Assembly (NCBI RefSeq): GCF_022601715.1
Contig: NZ_JAKVIM010000018.1
Span: 1 to 64,000, forward strand
Direction of reading: 5' to 3'
Length of the DNA stretch: 64,000 bases
Origin: Acinetobacter zhairuonensis
GTDB taxonomy: Bacteria > Pseudomonadota > Gammaproteobacteria > Pseudomonadales > Moraxellaceae
This document shows positions 53,039 to 61,878 of this stretch, one piece after another. The position numbers and the translations under genes are program-made. Position 1 is the stretch's first letter. The number at the start of each line of letters is the position of its first letter. Under the pieces are notes generated by a model that saw nothing but the letters and a program-made list of their open reading frames with translations, did no database searches and was not told where the DNA came from.

Positions 53039-53070
53039 TGGCAACTGTATGACTCTTTACAGTGCTGCCA
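53039..53070. promoter_or_regulatory. Interrupted palindrome in the etfD upstream region
   Basis: TGGCA-ACTGTA (53039-53049) and TACAGT-GC-TGCCA (53058-53070) form an 11-bp stem with a 2-nt bulge and an 8-nt loop. It lies 27 nt upstream of the etfD start, so it could be a 5' leader hairpin or an operator. Confidence 0.4.
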
Positions 53071-53199
53071 TGAGTGTTCTTAAATATTCAGCACAGATGG
53101 ATTATCGTGCCTTTTATATTGTGGGCTAGTATAGTTTTAAACCGCGGTCTAGCCAATTGGCTGAATCATAATATTTTTACGTCAGGTAGGCATTAATTC

Positions 53200-53811
53200 A
53201 TGGTAAATCAAACTAATTCCAACAGTCCGACGAATAATTCAGCGAAAAATGATGATAAAAACTTAATGAGTATTGCACAATACTTAAAAAGTGCACAGGG
53301 CGGTCACAAAAGGTCAATTCCCCCTTTGGAGCAATGGAACCCAAAGCATTGTGGCAAAATGGATTTGAAGGTTTTTGCGAACGGAGAATGGTGGCACGAA
53401 GGTCAATTGATTAAGCGCCAGTCCTTACTAGACCTGTTTTCGAGTGTCCTATGGAAAGAAGAGGGGCGCTTTTATTTAAAGACACCTGTAGAGCAAATTG
53501 AAATTGAAGTGGAAGATGAAGCGCTGTTCGTCAACCAAGTTGACTCTGCGGTCATTGCGGGACAAAAAATCATTCAATTTACCACCACCAATCAGGATGT
53601 GATTATTGTGGATGCAGAACATCCCATTTTTATGCGTGAATTTGCAGGAGAACTGCGCCCATATGTGCATGTACGCTGGGGCATGAATGCCTTGATTCAA
53701 CGTTCCGTCTTTTTTCATCTGATTGAGATGGGCGAGCTGCTTGAAAATGCACAAGGTGATACCATTTTAAGCCTACAAAGCGGCGATTTTCACTTGCAAT
53801 TGGGCGCCTGA
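53200..53811 (+). CDS. DUF1285-family protein
   Basis: A 203-residue cytoplasmic protein. After an Asn/Ser-rich N-terminal segment (1 to about 25), the DUF1285 domain shows PPLEQWNPKHCGKMDLKVF, GEWWHEGQLIKRQSLLDLF and PYVHVRWGMNALIQRSVF. The structure of a related Shewanella protein was solved without a clear function. It heads the plus-strand run towards murI, separated by 47 nt. Confidence 0.85.
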   Translation: MVNQTNSNSPTNNSAKNDDKNLMSIAQYLKSAQGGHKRSIPPLEQWNPKHCGKMDLKVFANGEWWHEGQLIKRQSLLDLFSSVLWKEEGRFYLKTPVEQIEIEVEDEALFVNQVDSAVIAGQKIIQFTTTNQDVIIVDAEHPIFMREFAGELRPYVHVRWGMNALIQRSVFFHLIEMGELLENAQGDTILSLQSGDFHLQLGA

Positions 53812-53858
53812 GGTTTAAGCTTGATCCATTCCCAACTTTTCTTTGTAAATAGCGTGTC

Positions 53859-54734
53859 ATGACAGCGATCCATCCAATTTACCCTTTAGTCAATCCCATG
53901 CCAAAAGCGCAATTGGATGCCCCGATTGGTATTTTTGATTCAGGCATTGGTGGGTTGTCGGTTGCGCAGGAAATTGCACGCTATTTGCCAAATGAGCGCA
54001 TTCTCTATTTTGCTGATACCGCCAATGTGCCTTATGGCCCGCGAGAAGATCAGGAGATTCGAGAACTGACTGCGCGTGCGATTGAATGGTTATATCGACA
54101 AGGATGTAAAGTAGCCGTGGTCGCCTGTAATACCGCCTCCGCCTTTAGTCTGGATTATTTGCGTGAGCATTATGGAGAAAATTTCCCGATTATTGGTTTG
54201 GTGCCTGCACTGAAGCCAGCGGTATTGCAAAGTCAAAGTAAAACCGTTGCGGTGCTGGCGACGCCAGCAACATTTCGGGGCAAGCTCATTCACGATGTGG
54301 TGCAGCGTTTTGCTATTCCTTCTCATGTCACCGTAATACCTGTCACCTGTTTAGATTTGGTGCCGTTTGTCGAAAATGGACAGCAGATGAGTCCTGCCTG
54401 TTTAACGACGCTAAATCAGATTTTACAGCCCGTGGTGGATCAAGGCGCAGACTATTTGGTGCTCGGATGTACGCATTACCCGTTCTTAAAACCTGCAATT
54501 GAGTCAATTTTTGGGCAAAAAATGACATTAATTGACTCTGGATATGCCGTTGCACGTCAAACTTCCCGTATTTTGTTAAAAAATGAGTTATTATTTGAAC
54601 AAAGACGGAATGATGGTTTACCACGCATAGCATGTTATGTCAGTGGAAATAATGCCGCGCATTTAGAGCCGATATTGCAACATCTAATTCAGCCTGATTT
54701 GAGTTGGAGTATTCACAATATCGCGATGGAATAA
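53859..54734 (+). CDS. murI: Glutamate racemase
   Basis: A 291-residue cytoplasmic enzyme making D-glutamate for peptidoglycan. The conserved GIFDSGIGGLS (24-34) is followed by the catalytic cysteines C90 (VACNTASAF) and C204 (LGCTHYPFL), and FADTANVPYG. The first ATG (53859) is used, although the family core begins around residue 20 and the ATG at residue 14 is an alternative. The downstream gene is 108 nt away. Confidence 0.95.
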   Translation: MTAIHPIYPLVNPMPKAQLDAPIGIFDSGIGGLSVAQEIARYLPNERILYFADTANVPYGPREDQEIRELTARAIEWLYRQGCKVAVVACNTASAFSLDYLREHYGENFPIIGLVPALKPAVLQSQSKTVAVLATPATFRGKLIHDVVQRFAIPSHVTVIPVTCLDLVPFVENGQQMSPACLTTLNQILQPVVDQGADYLVLGCTHYPFLKPAIESIFGQKMTLIDSGYAVARQTSRILLKNELLFEQRRNDGLPRIACYVSGNNAAHLEPILQHLIQPDLSWSIHNIAME

Positions 54735-54792
54735 ATGCAGAACAATAATCCGTCTTCAATCTTAAGTATCAATATTAAAAATTGGGGTTGTA

Positions 54793-54818
54793 ATACCACA
54801 AGATCTTGATTGTGGTAT
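54793..54818 (+). other. Hairpin in the leader of the DUF4062 gene
   Basis: ATACCACA (54793-54800) and TGTGGTAT (54811-54818) are perfect inverted copies enclosing the palindrome CAAGATCTTG (54799-54808). No T-run follows. It ends 24 nt upstream of the start at 54843. Confidence 0.5.
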
Positions 54819-54842
54819 GCAAAGAAAGGATGAGGATAACCA

Positions 54843-55862
54843 ATGATCGATAAGCGTTATCAAGTATTTATTTCGACATCTGGTGTGGAGATGCAACCAG
54901 AACGGATGGTTTTGTCCCAAACATTGGTGGGCATGGGTTTTTTTTCTTGGGGATTAGAACAACGAACACCGCTGAGTACTGCTTTTGCACGCCGTCAGAT
55001 TGATGATTGTGATTATGTAATTATGCTTTTAGGCAGCCAATACGGGGAGCAGTCGGTTTCGGGTGTGGGCTATATGCATCTGGAATATATTTATGCTATG
55101 ACCAAGCAAAAGCCGATTATCGTGTTTATGCATGAGGATCCAACTTCCCGTGATCCGACTTTGCATGATCAGAAACCAGAGCTCAAAGAAAAGTTCAAAG
55201 AGTTTCGTAAGCTATTGCAGCAGGAAGTTGATCAAGTATTTACCTATCGAACATTGCGTGATCTGGAAATGGCGGTACGCTTGAATATGACGCAAATGTT
55301 GGAACGTTATCCTGCAACTGGTTGGGTGCGCCCACAAAATACCCAAGCTTTGCATGATGAAATTGATCGCCTAAAAGACAAAATGGCGCAATTAGAACGC
55401 GATTTGGGAACACGAGAAGCCGATCCATTTTTGACTTTGCCCAAAGTAGCCATGAATGAAGCTTTTAGTTTTGAGTATCGTGTGCATGCTTATCAAGATG
55501 GTAATTTCAAAGAATTAAAAATTCAGAAAACCCTGACATGGGCAGAATTGTTGGCGGTATTGGGTAGTACCTTTTTGCATCCAACCCCAGAAGAATATTT
55601 TTCTAAACGCATCAATGAATATTTGAATGAGATTGGACTGCAAGATGCACGCATCGAAATGCCACGCGCGCATGCGGTGGCACGTGCTCAAATCAATATT
55701 CGGGCTTTACATAATATTAAGATGCAGATGCGTCAGAATGAATGGATTAGCCCTGCGGGGCGTGATGACCGTCAACGCTTGTTATGGAAGTTGACCCAGA
55801 AGGGGCATAACCTGATCGAAAGTCATTTGCTTTCAGATGATCGTGTTTCTCTATCGAAATAA
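54843..55862 (+). CDS. DUF4062 (TIR-like) domain protein
   Basis: A 339-residue protein. The N-terminal domain (1 to about 155) fits DUF4062: VFISTSG near the start, ER at 20-21, GSQYGEQ (64-70), and HLEYIYA (79-85) with Glu81. A short coiled coil (about 171-190) leads to a C-terminal part (about 200-339) whose end reads like a winged helix (LLWKLTQKGHNLIESHLL). DUF4062 belongs to the TIR/STIR-like fold found in signalling and immune proteins, but NAD cleavage is not shown here. GAGGA precedes the ATG. It lies between murI and hemH. Confidence 0.82.
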   Translation: MIDKRYQVFISTSGVEMQPERMVLSQTLVGMGFFSWGLEQRTPLSTAFARRQIDDCDYVIMLLGSQYGEQSVSGVGYMHLEYIYAMTKQKPIIVFMHEDPTSRDPTLHDQKPELKEKFKEFRKLLQQEVDQVFTYRTLRDLEMAVRLNMTQMLERYPATGWVRPQNTQALHDEIDRLKDKMAQLERDLGTREADPFLTLPKVAMNEAFSFEYRVHAYQDGNFKELKIQKTLTWAELLAVLGSTFLHPTPEEYFSKRINEYLNEIGLQDARIEMPRAHAVARAQINIRALHNIKMQMRQNEWISPAGRDDRQRLLWKLTQKGHNLIESHLLSDDRVSLSK

Positions 55863-55937
55863 TTGTATTAATTCAGATTTAATTTAACTCAAAAGTTGTT
55901 AAAGTGACTGGGTTGAATTGGAAATGAAGGTCACATA

Positions 55938-56951
55938 ATGCCTGCGGAAAAAGCAAAGATCACCGTTATTTTAGCCAATTTGGGTACACCTGATGCGCCC
56001 ACGGCACCAGCAGTTAGAAAGTTTTTACAACAATTCCTGTCTGATCAACGCGTGATTGAGATTCCAAAGCCGTTATGGCAAATCATTTTACGCTTATTTA
56101 TTTTACCTTTCCGTCCGAAACGCGTGGCACATGCTTATGCCAGTGTTTGGGGGGGAGATTCTCCCATGCGTGAAATTGTATTGGATCAAGTGGCACAGGT
56201 TCGTGAAGCTTTATTGCTGCAATATCCTGAGTTTGAGTTAAACGTAGTGCCTGCCATGACCTATGGTCAACCTGGTATGGCAACGGTGCTGGAAAATTTG
56301 AGTCAGACACCACAAGATCATATTATTTTACTGCCACTGTTTCCGCAGTATTCGGCGACTTCGACCGCCCCTTTATATGATTTATTGTCGCAGTGGATGC
56401 AAAAGCAACGCAATTTACCGGGTCTTTCAATTGTACGGGATTACTACCAACATCCTTTATATATTCAGTCTTTGGCACAGAGCGTCCAAGAGTATTGGGC
56501 AGCACATGGTCAGGCAGAAAAATTATTGATGTCTTTTCATGGCATTCCGCAACCTTATGCCGATAAGGGCGATCCTTATGCAGATCGTTGTCGTAAAACT
56601 GCGCAATTACTGGCTCAAGCCCTGAATTTGGGTGAGGATCAATGGGCGATTAGCTTCCAGTCACGTTTTGGGAAGCAGGAATGGGTCAAGCCCTATACCG
56701 ATCAATTGCTACAAGATTGGGCGGAACACGGGGTGAAATCGGTGCAGATTATGAGTCCTGCATTTTCAGCCGATTGTTTGGAAACCTTAGAAGAGCTCGC
56801 CATTCAGAATGCCGAGTTATTCTTCGAACATGGTGGCGAAAAATATGCGTATATTCCGGCACTGAATACGCGTGAAGATCATCTGCAATTGCTCTTGAGC
56901 TTATTGCAAGCTAATCTTGATGGCTTAAAACATACATTAGCATCTGCTTAA
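55938..56951 (+). CDS. hemH: Ferrochelatase
   Basis: A 337-residue enzyme that inserts Fe2+ into protoporphyrin IX, the last step of heme synthesis. The N-terminus has [12 protein letters not shown], followed by GGDSPM. The catalytic His201 is in MSFHGIP. Glu282 lies in [10 protein letters not shown]. An intact FSADC precedes it. The MBL-fold gene follows after 15 nt. Confidence 0.96.
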   Translation: MPAEKAKITVILANLGTPDAPTAPAVRKFLQQFLSDQRVIEIPKPLWQIILRLFILPFRPKRVAHAYASVWGGDSPMREIVLDQVAQVREALLLQYPEFELNVVPAMTYGQPGMATVLENLSQTPQDHIILLPLFPQYSATSTAPLYDLLSQWMQKQRNLPGLSIVRDYYQHPLYIQSLAQSVQEYWAAHGQAEKLLMSFHGIPQPYADKGDPYADRCRKTAQLLAQALNLGEDQWAISFQSRFGKQEWVKPYTDQLLQDWAEHGVKSVQIMSPAFSADCLETLEELAIQNAELFFEHGGEKYAYIPALNTREDHLQLLLSLLQANLDGLKHTLASA

Positions 56952-56966
56952 GAGAGAGCTGCCACT

Positions 56967-57611
56967 ATGCTTCAAGTGAAAATTGTACCTGTAACTGCCT
57001 TTCAGCAGAACTGTTCTATTCTTTGGGATTCTGAGAGCAAAGAAGCAGTACTGATTGATGCGGGTGGTGAACCTGAAAAATTACAGGCAGAAGTTGAAGC
57101 ATTGGGTTTAACAGTAAAAGCGCTGTGGTTAACACATGGGCACTTAGACCATGCAGGAGCAGTCGGCGCCCTAAGCCGTGTCTGGAATGTCCCTGTAATT
57201 GGTCCGCACAAAGAAGACCAGTTCTGGTTGGATATGCTGCAAGAAGTGTCAGCACGTTATGGTTTTCCGATTCCAGAAAAAGTTGAAGTCACTCAATGGC
57301 TAGAAGGTGGTGAAACCTTACAGCTCGGTCAGCAAAATTTTGAAGTTCGCTTTGCCCCAGGTCATACTCCAGGTCATGTGATGTTTTATAACGCGGAAAA
57401 TGCATTGTTATGGACGGGAGATGTACTGTTTAAAGGCTCGATTGGTCGAACTGATTTCCCGCGTGGCAATCATCAGCAATTGATCGATTCAATCAAGCGA
57501 GAATGTTTTAGTTTGCCTGATGAAACACAATTTATTTCAGGTCATGGACCTTTAAGTACGATTGGTTTTGAAAAACAGCATAACCCTTTTGTGGCGGGTA
57601 AGGCGGGTTAG
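56967..57611 (+). CDS. Metallo-beta-lactamase-fold hydrolase (YcbL-like)
   Basis: A 214-residue MBL-fold protein. The zinc motif HGHLDH (57-62) is followed by APGHTPGHVMF and FISGHGPLSTIG. The size and motif order match the small type II glyoxalase-like YcbL proteins that hydrolyse thioesters such as S-lactoylglutathione; the substrate here is not known. AGAGAG precedes the ATG. It is probably co-transcribed with hemH. Confidence 0.88.
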   Translation: MLQVKIVPVTAFQQNCSILWDSESKEAVLIDAGGEPEKLQAEVEALGLTVKALWLTHGHLDHAGAVGALSRVWNVPVIGPHKEDQFWLDMLQEVSARYGFPIPEKVEVTQWLEGGETLQLGQQNFEVRFAPGHTPGHVMFYNAENALLWTGDVLFKGSIGRTDFPRGNHQQLIDSIKRECFSLPDETQFISGHGPLSTIGFEKQHNPFVAGKAG

Positions 57612-57706
57612 TTGTATTTTACTTCTTTGAGTATGAGGTTATTTTTATTCAATAACTCCATTCAGATAGGATTAGATTTTAAATTGTCTGAATTTACTAC
57701 CTTTTA

Positions 57707-57744
57707 CGAAAAGAATGGGAGCCTTTGGTTCCCATTCTTTTTTA
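57707..57744. terminator. Bidirectional terminator between the MBL gene and a small membrane gene
   Basis: AAAAGAATGGGA (57709-57720) pairs with TCCCATTCTTTT (57730-57741), 12 bp, with T to 57743. It separates convergent transcripts. Confidence 0.9.
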
Positions 57745-57756
57745 GAAATATCGGTT

Positions 57757-57939
57757 TTAGCTGCGAAATGGATCTGCTTTATATTGCTTCTTTTCCAATC
57801 CAAGTAGCAGAGTGGCAATTGCCAAGAGAATACCCACCCCCATGATCATCATGTCATGTGTGAAAAGACTTAGAGTCACGGCGCATAAGGTTAAAACAAT
57901 CAGAAGATAGAACGAGAATTTTAGTACTAATTCTTTCAT
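57757..57939 (-). CDS. Small membrane protein, copy A of a tandem pair
   Basis: A 60-residue protein with two hydrophobic helices (about 5-26 and 30-49) and a basic C-terminus (KKQYKADPFRS). It shares 32 of 60 residues with the neighbouring 58283-58465 gene, including GILLAIA, LLGLE and DPF/NPF near the C-terminus. I use the ATG at 57939; a longer frame to 57975 adds 12 residues not seen in the paralog. GGGGA lies upstream. Function is unknown. Confidence 0.75.
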   Translation of the reverse strand: MKELVLKFSFYLLIVLTLCAVTLSLFTHDMMIMGVGILLAIATLLLGLEKKQYKADPFRS

Positions 57940-57975
57940 AGGAGATTCCCCAAATCGGCATATAAAGGTATGCAA

Positions 57976-58282
57976 TTAACAATTTGTTACTTGATACGTA
58001 AAATTTTAGGCATTATAAGGAGGTTTCTATGAAAATCTAGATAAATATTAAAAAAATGATAACTAGTTTTAGTTTTTGTTGATTGAAAGCGATAAGAAAA
58101 TGGCTTTTTAGAAAAGCCTTATAAGTTAGCTCCTTAAGATAAGGACAATTAGTGATTTTTAGGTTCCAAGTCAGTTTTTAAATTCAGAGCTATTCAGAAA
58201 TTTAAAAAACTGTCTAACTTTAGAGGTTGTAGACAGTTAATTGAAAGTGGTTTTAAACAGCATGTAATTAGATAGATGAAGA
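57976..58282. other. Intergenic region with two minus-strand terminator-like hairpins
   Basis: AACTGTCTA (58208-58216) and TAGACAGTT (58230-58238) form a 9-bp stem followed on the minus strand by TTTTAAATTT, a likely terminator for the 58283 gene. GGCTTTT-TAG-AAAAGCC (58102-58118) is a second. No gene was found in this stretch. Confidence 0.6.
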
Positions 58283-58465
58283 TTACTTCCTGAACGGATT
58301 TGCTGAGAATTGCTTACTCTCTAAGCCTAATAACACTGCTGCAATTGCAAGTAGAATACCAATTCCTGCAAACAAGAGGTCTTGTGCATAAATAGCTGCA
58401 ATAAAACTACAGAACGTCAGGGCAATAGAAAGATAAAAGAATATTTTTAAGGCTAATTCTCTCAT
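58283..58465 (-). CDS. Small membrane protein, copy B of a tandem pair
   Basis: A 60-residue two-helix membrane protein, 53 percent identical over 60 aligned residues to the 57757-57939 protein, with the same C-terminal sequence pattern (LLGLESKQFSANPFRK). AGAGAA precedes its ATG. Both genes have the common upstream sequence GAATNTCCN directly before the start. It probably arose by tandem duplication. Function is unknown. Confidence 0.75.
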   Translation of the reverse strand: MRELALKIFFYLSIALTFCSFIAAIYAQDLLFAGIGILLAIAAVLLGLESKQFSANPFRK

Positions 58466-58627
58466 GGGAAATTCTCTAATAGGTCAAAATACGCAATTTA
58501 TAAAATAAGGAATAAAAATCTTTCTCATTTAAATTATGGTGCCAAAAAGGCACCTGCGCAAAGAATAATCATGTATAAAATAATTAATGATTTGTATGTC
58601 GTTATGATGAATTGTAAAAATAATTTT

Positions 58628-58801
58628 TTATTCGTCTGAATTGTCTGCTTGTGGCGCATCTTGGGTAGGTAATTTATATTCATCATTTGCCCAAGCACCC
58701 AAATCAATCAGCTTGCAACGTTCAGAGCAAAATGGTCGATAGGGATTGCCTTCCCAAGTTGAAGGTTCGCCACAACGTGGGCAAGCAAAGGTCTTCGGCA
58801 T
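58628..58801 (-). CDS. yacG: DNA gyrase inhibitor YacG
   Basis: A 57-residue zinc-binding protein. Cys7, Cys10, Cys25 and Cys29 (CPRC and CSERC) form the YacG zinc site, with the [15 protein letters not shown] core and the acidic C-terminal tail [10 protein letters not shown]. coli YacG inhibits gyrase by binding GyrB. The ATG at 58801 has AGGAG 8 nt upstream. It is transcribed away from the trmB-like gene; its usual neighbours zapD and coaE are not here. Confidence 0.93.
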   Translation of the reverse strand: MPKTFACPRCGEPSTWEGNPYRPFCSERCKLIDLGAWANDEYKLPTQDAPQADNSDE

Positions 58802-58890
58802 GATAGGCTCCTGAGAAAAGGCTTGGAAGATTTGGTCAAAACTTTGTGCAGTGTTAGACTGGCGCAGATTTTCTTTAGTTTGATCTGATT

Positions 58891-59553
58891 ATGCCGATTC
58901 GTCAATTTCAAGCACAGCACATGCATGCCCCTCGTGATTTTATCATGATTGATTCAGACCCGATTTGTGTGGAAATTGGAGCAGGTAAGGGCAAGCATGC
59001 CTTATTGTTTACCCGTGAACATCCAGACAGCCAATTGATTGCGATTGAGCGCACCCGCGAGAAATTCTTGGCGATGCAAAAACAGCATCAACTAGAAGGT
59101 CAAACCAATTTACAAACGGTGCATGCCGATGCCTTACCGTGGATTGTGCATGCCTTAGCACCACAGCAAGTGCAGCAGTTCTTTATTTTATATCCAAACC
59201 CAGAGCCGCATAATCCAGCACAGCGCTGGTTGAATATGCCATTCTTCGAGTTCTTGTTGTCTCGCTTACAAGTCGGTGGACAAATTACCCTGGCCAGTAA
59301 TATTCCTGAATATATTGCAGAAGCTGAACAGCAGCTTCAAGAGGTTTGGAAACTGCCTTATGTGAAAGAAGTGATTGCATCAGACTCAGCACGAACTCAT
59401 TTTGAAATAAAATATTTGGAACGTGGTGAATTGTGCCAGCAATTACTGATTCAAAAGCCTGAGCATTACAGCACACGATTTGATGATTTTCAGGCTTTGG
59501 CGGGCGTGAATATGCCGAAACCAACTTCTATAGATACGGCAAGTGATGCCTAA
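58891..59553 (+). CDS. TrmB-like SAM-dependent methyltransferase
   Basis: A 220-residue methyltransferase of the Methyltransf_4 (TrmB) fold. Motif I is VEIGAGKGKHALLF (about residues 27-40), followed by IAIERTREKFL. Canonical TrmB has FPDPWHKKRHNKRR at the catalytic loop; here the loop reads YPNPEPHNPAQRW. This suggests a paralog with changed specificity, perhaps not m7G46. The next gene starts 3 nt after its stop. A bona fide trmB elsewhere in the genome would be expected. Confidence 0.75.
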   Translation: MPIRQFQAQHMHAPRDFIMIDSDPICVEIGAGKGKHALLFTREHPDSQLIAIERTREKFLAMQKQHQLEGQTNLQTVHADALPWIVHALAPQQVQQFFILYPNPEPHNPAQRWLNMPFFEFLLSRLQVGGQITLASNIPEYIAEAEQQLQEVWKLPYVKEVIASDSARTHFEIKYLERGELCQQLLIQKPEHYSTRFDDFQALAGVNMPKPTSIDTASDA

Positions 59554-59556
59554 GTC

Positions 59557-60756
59557 ATGAAGCAACGCATTGCGATTATTGGGGCAGGTCCAGCAGGCTT
59601 GATGGCAGCCGAAGTCTTAAGCCAATGGGACTATGAAGTGCATGTGTATGAGCAGAAACCCTCTGCGGCACGTAAGTTTCTGATGGCAGGCAAGACGGGA
59701 CTGAACATTTCACATGCCGAGCCGCTTGAGCAATTTATACAGCGCTATGATCAGGTGCAGTGGTTGGAAGACTGGATTCGCCGTTGGGATGCGACGTGGA
59801 TTCAGCAATGGATGCAAGGCTTGGGAGTTGAGTCCTATATTGGTTCTTCAGGACGTATCTTCCCCATTGAAATGAAAGCTGCACCTTTGTTAAGAGCATG
59901 GTTAAAACGGTTAGTTGAACAAGGCGTGCAATTTCATTACCGACACAGTTGCACAGGAATTCAATCCAATACTTTACAGATTAAAGATCTGCTTCAGCAG
60001 CGGGAATTTAGTGAAGATTTTGACGCCGTTGTACTGGCATGTGGCGCAGTCTCTTGGCCGCAATTGGGCAGTGATGGGCAATGGCAAAACTGGCTAGCTT
60101 GCGAGCAGTTGAATCCATTCCAAGCCAGTAATGCAGGCGTTGAACGTCCATGGTCGAGCTTTATGCAGCCCATCTTTGGGCAACCCCTGAAACGGGTGGT
60201 TGCTTGGGTTGATCCTGCACAAAAGAGTCAGGGGGATATTGTCATCACCCATTATGGCTTGGAAAGTGGGCTGATTTATAAACTGGGTAGAGCCTTAAGA
60301 CAACAATCTGAAATGCAGTTAATGCTGGATTTATTGCCTGAACTGAGCTATGCACAATTGGTGCAAAAGTTACAGCCAAGCAAGAAACAGTCTTTAAGTA
60401 ATGTCTGGCGCAAAGCAGGTTTGGATACTGCGAAGGCTAGTTTAGCGCGTGAGTTGGTACCAAAAGCTGACTGGAATGACGCTGAAAAATTGGCATCGCA
60501 GATTAAGCAATTACATATTCCCCTAACTGGCTTTCGTCCAATTGAAGAAGCGATTAGCTGCGCTGGTGGTGTGAAACGTGAAGCACTGACGGCTCATTTG
60601 CAGTTAAAACAGCAGCCGCAGATTTTTTGTTGTGGTGAAATGCTGGATTGGGATGCGCCAACAGGTGGTTATCTCTTAACGGCTTGTTTTGCCACGGGAC
60701 GTGCAGCGGGCGAAGGGGTGCATGAATATCTGTCCCAACAACAAAAACAGATGTAA
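59557..60756 (+). CDS. HI0933/BaiN-like (TIGR03862-type) flavoprotein
   Basis: A 399-residue NAD(P)/FAD-dependent oxidoreductase-like protein. The FAD-binding motif GAGPAG (9-14) is followed by KFLMAGKTGLNISHAEP, GRIFPIEMKAAPLLRAW and, at the C-terminus, AGGVKREALTAHL and CGEMLDWDAPTGGYLLTACF. This order matches the HI0933 family. The physiological substrate is unknown. It lies immediately after the TrmB-like gene and is likely co-transcribed. Confidence 0.88.
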   Translation: MKQRIAIIGAGPAGLMAAEVLSQWDYEVHVYEQKPSAARKFLMAGKTGLNISHAEPLEQFIQRYDQVQWLEDWIRRWDATWIQQWMQGLGVESYIGSSGRIFPIEMKAAPLLRAWLKRLVEQGVQFHYRHSCTGIQSNTLQIKDLLQQREFSEDFDAVVLACGAVSWPQLGSDGQWQNWLACEQLNPFQASNAGVERPWSSFMQPIFGQPLKRVVAWVDPAQKSQGDIVITHYGLESGLIYKLGRALRQQSEMQLMLDLLPELSYAQLVQKLQPSKKQSLSNVWRKAGLDTAKASLARELVPKADWNDAEKLASQIKQLHIPLTGFRPIEEAISCAGGVKREALTAHLQLKQQPQIFCCGEMLDWDAPTGGYLLTACFATGRAAGEGVHEYLSQQQKQM

Positions 60757-60809
60757 AGCCAGCTAGAGACATGCTAGTTTAAAATTCCTTTAATCACGGG
60801 ACTAAACTG

Positions 60810-61217
60810 ATGTCACAACAATACTATGCGGGAAGTTGTTTGTGTGGAGCACTTCGTTATGAAGTGCGCGGTGAAATTGGCGATGTGGTGCAGTGTCACT
60901 GTCAGCGTTGCCGTAAAGCCAATGGCACAGCCTTTGCCACCAATGCACCAATTAAAAAGTCAGATTTTCAGGTGGTTCAAGGGGAGCAGTTTTTAAAATC
61001 TTACCAATCAACCGCCACTACACAGCGCTGTTTCTGTAGTGAATGTGGCTCGCCAATTATGAGCATTAAAGCGGACACGCCAGAGTATTACCGTCTGCGT
61101 ATAGGGACTTTGGATACGCCGTTAGCACAAAAGCCGATGATGCATATTTTTGTGGATTCTAAGGCGGAATGGGATGTGATTTGCGATCAATTGCCGCAAT
61201 ATCCTGAACGTCCTTGA
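60810..61217 (+). CDS. GFA/CENP-V-family zinc protein
   Basis: A 135-residue protein with the glutathione-dependent formaldehyde-activating (GFA) fold. Zinc ligands are CLCGALRYEV, CHCQRCRKANG, and CFCSECGSPI. Members of this family have varied reported functions, and the name GFA does not prove formaldehyde metabolism. A gap of 53 nt separates it from the flavoprotein gene. Confidence 0.86.
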   Translation: MSQQYYAGSCLCGALRYEVRGEIGDVVQCHCQRCRKANGTAFATNAPIKKSDFQVVQGEQFLKSYQSTATTQRCFCSECGSPIMSIKADTPEYYRLRIGTLDTPLAQKPMMHIFVDSKAEWDVICDQLPQYPERP

Positions 61218-61235
61218 GGCAGTGATCATAAAAAA

Positions 61236-61275
61236 GAAAAGACCAGATGATACTAGTTTGTCTCTGGTCTTTTTC
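61236..61275 (+). terminator. Terminator after the GFA-family gene
   Basis: AAAAGACCAGA (61237-61247) pairs with TCTGGTCTTTT (61263-61273) and ends in a T-run. It also faces the convergent lipoprotein gene. Confidence 0.85.
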
Positions 61276-61304
61276 ATGCGCGGAGTACTTGTGTTCGTAG
61301 CTGC

Positions 61305-61856
61305 TTAAGACTTAGTTTTTTCAGTCGTTGGGTATTGTGCTTCCCAATGATCCAGTTGTTCCTGTGCATGTAGGAATTCACCCAAGCCTTTAATATTGTC
61401 TGGGGTGGAATTGGGAATGTCTTGGGAGGTTTTACTGGTGTTGTTCAGTAGTTTGGCTTGATTTTCCCAATACTGCGCCATCAGCCCTTGAATATATCGC
61501 CCTTGTTCAGTTTTTAAATCCAGATCTTTGAGCATGGTCAATGCCGATTGGATATTGTCCTGTTTGCGACTGCGGGCAAATTCATCGGTGAGGTTACCAT
61601 TGTCCCGCATCTTAATCAGTTCATCTTCCATTTCATCGCTCATTTCACTAAAACGTCGGTCATAGTCGAGGAGCAGGGCAATGTCATGCTGATCATCTGC
61701 GGTCTGCGGGAATTCTTTAATCGGAGAAGATTCCAGTTCCTGCATCATTTGATCTTCGGAAGGATCAGGTGCATCGGCTTCGTTGTTTTTACTACATCCT
61801 GTGAATAGCAGCGAGCTGCAAAGCAGCGGCAGTAAATAGGTTTTAAAGTTATGCAT
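61305..61856 (-). CDS. Predicted lipoprotein of unknown function
   Basis: A 183-residue protein with a lipoprotein signal peptide and lipobox LFTGC (Cys21). The mature part is acidic and helical with no recognised domain. AGGA lies 8 nt before the ATG. It is probably anchored in the periplasmic face of a membrane. It is probably co-transcribed with the upstream methyltransferase gene (22-nt gap). Confidence 0.75.
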   Translation of the reverse strand: MHNFKTYLLPLLCSSLLFTGCSKNNEADAPDPSEDQMMQELESSPIKEFPQTADDQHDIALLLDYDRRFSEMSDEMEDELIKMRDNGNLTDEFARSRKQDNIQSALTMLKDLDLKTEQGRYIQGLMAQYWENQAKLLNNTSKTSQDIPNSTPDNIKGLGEFLHAQEQLDHWEAQYPTTEKTKS

Positions 61857-61878
61857 TGGGGTTATCCTAAAGAGTATT

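Noticed and set aside
57612..57845. 77-codon plus-strand frame after the MBL gene
   Set aside because: It crosses the bidirectional terminator and the 3' end of the small membrane protein gene on the other strand.
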